From positions 682,001-746,000 of the forward strand of contig NZ_PEAX01000001.1 in the NCBI RefSeq assembly GCF_002807685.1: a stretch of DNA of 64,000 nt, in the 5' to 3' direction. The notes below the pieces were generated by a model. It was given only the letters and a program-made list of their open reading frames with translations. It had not been told where the DNA came from and ran no database searches. A program made the position numbers and the translations under genes. Position 1 is the first letter of the stretch. Each line of letters opens with the position of its first letter. The DNA is from Neoalteromonas flava (GTDB lineage Bacteria > Pseudomonadota > Gammaproteobacteria > Enterobacterales > Alteromonadaceae). This document shows, piece after piece, positions 63,548 through 64,000 of this stretch.

Positions 63548-64000
63548 TCAACCCAACTTATCGGTAGCTACCTTGTAGCGAGGATCTTCGTTCACGTTCA
63601 TCTCTACGTATTTATTCGCTTTAACGAGCAAAGTTCGACATTCAGGGCTGATATGCCGAATGTGTAACTTCTTGCCATTTTGCTCATATTTGTCGGCCAA
63701 ACCATCTAATGCATCGATTCCGGACGAATCCCAAATTCGCGAATCGTTGAAGTCTATAACCACATCTTGTGGATCATTTTGCGGATCGAACAAACCTTTA
63801 AAGTAACTCACTGAACCAAAAAACAGTGGGCCTTCTAATTCATAAACTTTCCAGCCGTCTTTATCAGTATGGGTTTTTGCCACAATATGAGTGGCGTGTT
63901 TCCAGGCAAACACCAATGCCGATACAATCACGCCAACTACAACGGCAATGGCTAAGTCAGCGATAACGGTGACTGCGGTAACTAAAAATAAAACAAAAGC
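63548..64000 (-). CDS. SulP family anion transporter, C-terminal end (cut by window edge)
   Basis: The frame is open to the right edge. The visible part has a membrane segment (AVVVGVIVSALVFAWK) and the STAS domain: YELEGPLFFGSVSYFKGLF, VVIDFNDSRIWDSSGIDAL, NGKKLHIRHISPECR. This matches the end of a SulP transporter (sulfate, bicarbonate or dicarboxylate). The start is outside the window. Confidence 0.8.
   Translation of the reverse strand, partial: AFVLFLVTAVTVIADLAIAVVVGVIVSALVFAWKHATHIVAKTHTDKDGWKVYELEGPLFFGSVSYFKGLFDPQNDPQDVVIDFNDSRIWDSSGIDALDGLADKYEQNGKKLHIRHISPECRTLLVKANKYVEMNVNEDPRYKVATDKLG

Overview
This window comes from a gammaproteobacterium, most likely a marine Alteromonadales-type organism. 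The grounds are the rpsU-yqeY-dnaG-rpoD operon, Acr3/ArsC/ArsR, CcoG-SrkA, RdgC, a DUF3016 protein, a DmdC-type acyl-CoA dehydrogenase and an aryl-polyene pigment cluster. Idiomarinaceae or a close relative is a guess. The core genes look intact and are densely packed.

Layout. 1-12811: most of an aryl-polyene (APE, xanthomonadin-like) cluster in three transcription units. It holds two ACPs, an aryl-acid ligase, a chorismatase to make the hydroxybenzoate starter, a ketosynthase, a ketoreductase, two dehydratases, a thioesterase, acyl- and glycosyltransferases, a LolA-like carrier and an MMPL exporter. A TetR regulator follows. 13604-22289: phoB-phoR-pstS followed by a duplicated lipoprotein and a TonB-dependent receptor, with Pho-box-like sites; this looks like a phosphate-responsive outer-membrane uptake locus. 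22495-29383: an orphan histidine kinase, rdgC, a solute-binding protein, an HDOD protein, an M49-like metallopeptidase lipoprotein and a HIT protein. 29404-37719: uppP-folK-folB, plsY, tsaD and the macromolecular synthesis operon, with a sigma32-type promoter just before rpoD. 37797-46837: a TPR-GGDEF protein, a HEAGH membrane protein, an MscS channel, a HAD phosphatase, an RND efflux pump and an exported Nudix protein. 46924-53798: an acyl-CoA dehydrogenase, small envelope proteins, ccoG (FNR-like box), srkA and a DTW protein.

53799-56680 differs from its surroundings. Three cassette-like genes on the minus strand are separated by two attC-like recombination sites, with a third half site. 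No integron integrase is visible, so this looks like a CALIN (attC cluster lacking an integrase), and it is bordered on both sides by short 8-4-8 palindromic repeats. It is the most probable home of undescribed functions. 56681-64000: a secreted hypothetical protein, an HxlR regulator, a cobalamin riboswitch controlling a BtuB-type receptor, a DsbA with a CPGC active site, an arsenic resistance operon with a palindromic operator, a second solute-binding protein and the C-terminal end of a SulP transporter cut by the window edge.

Start sites were moved from the longest reading frame where a ribosome binding site or overlap pointed to an inner start. No tRNA, rRNA, CRISPR array, insertion sequence or prophage was seen.
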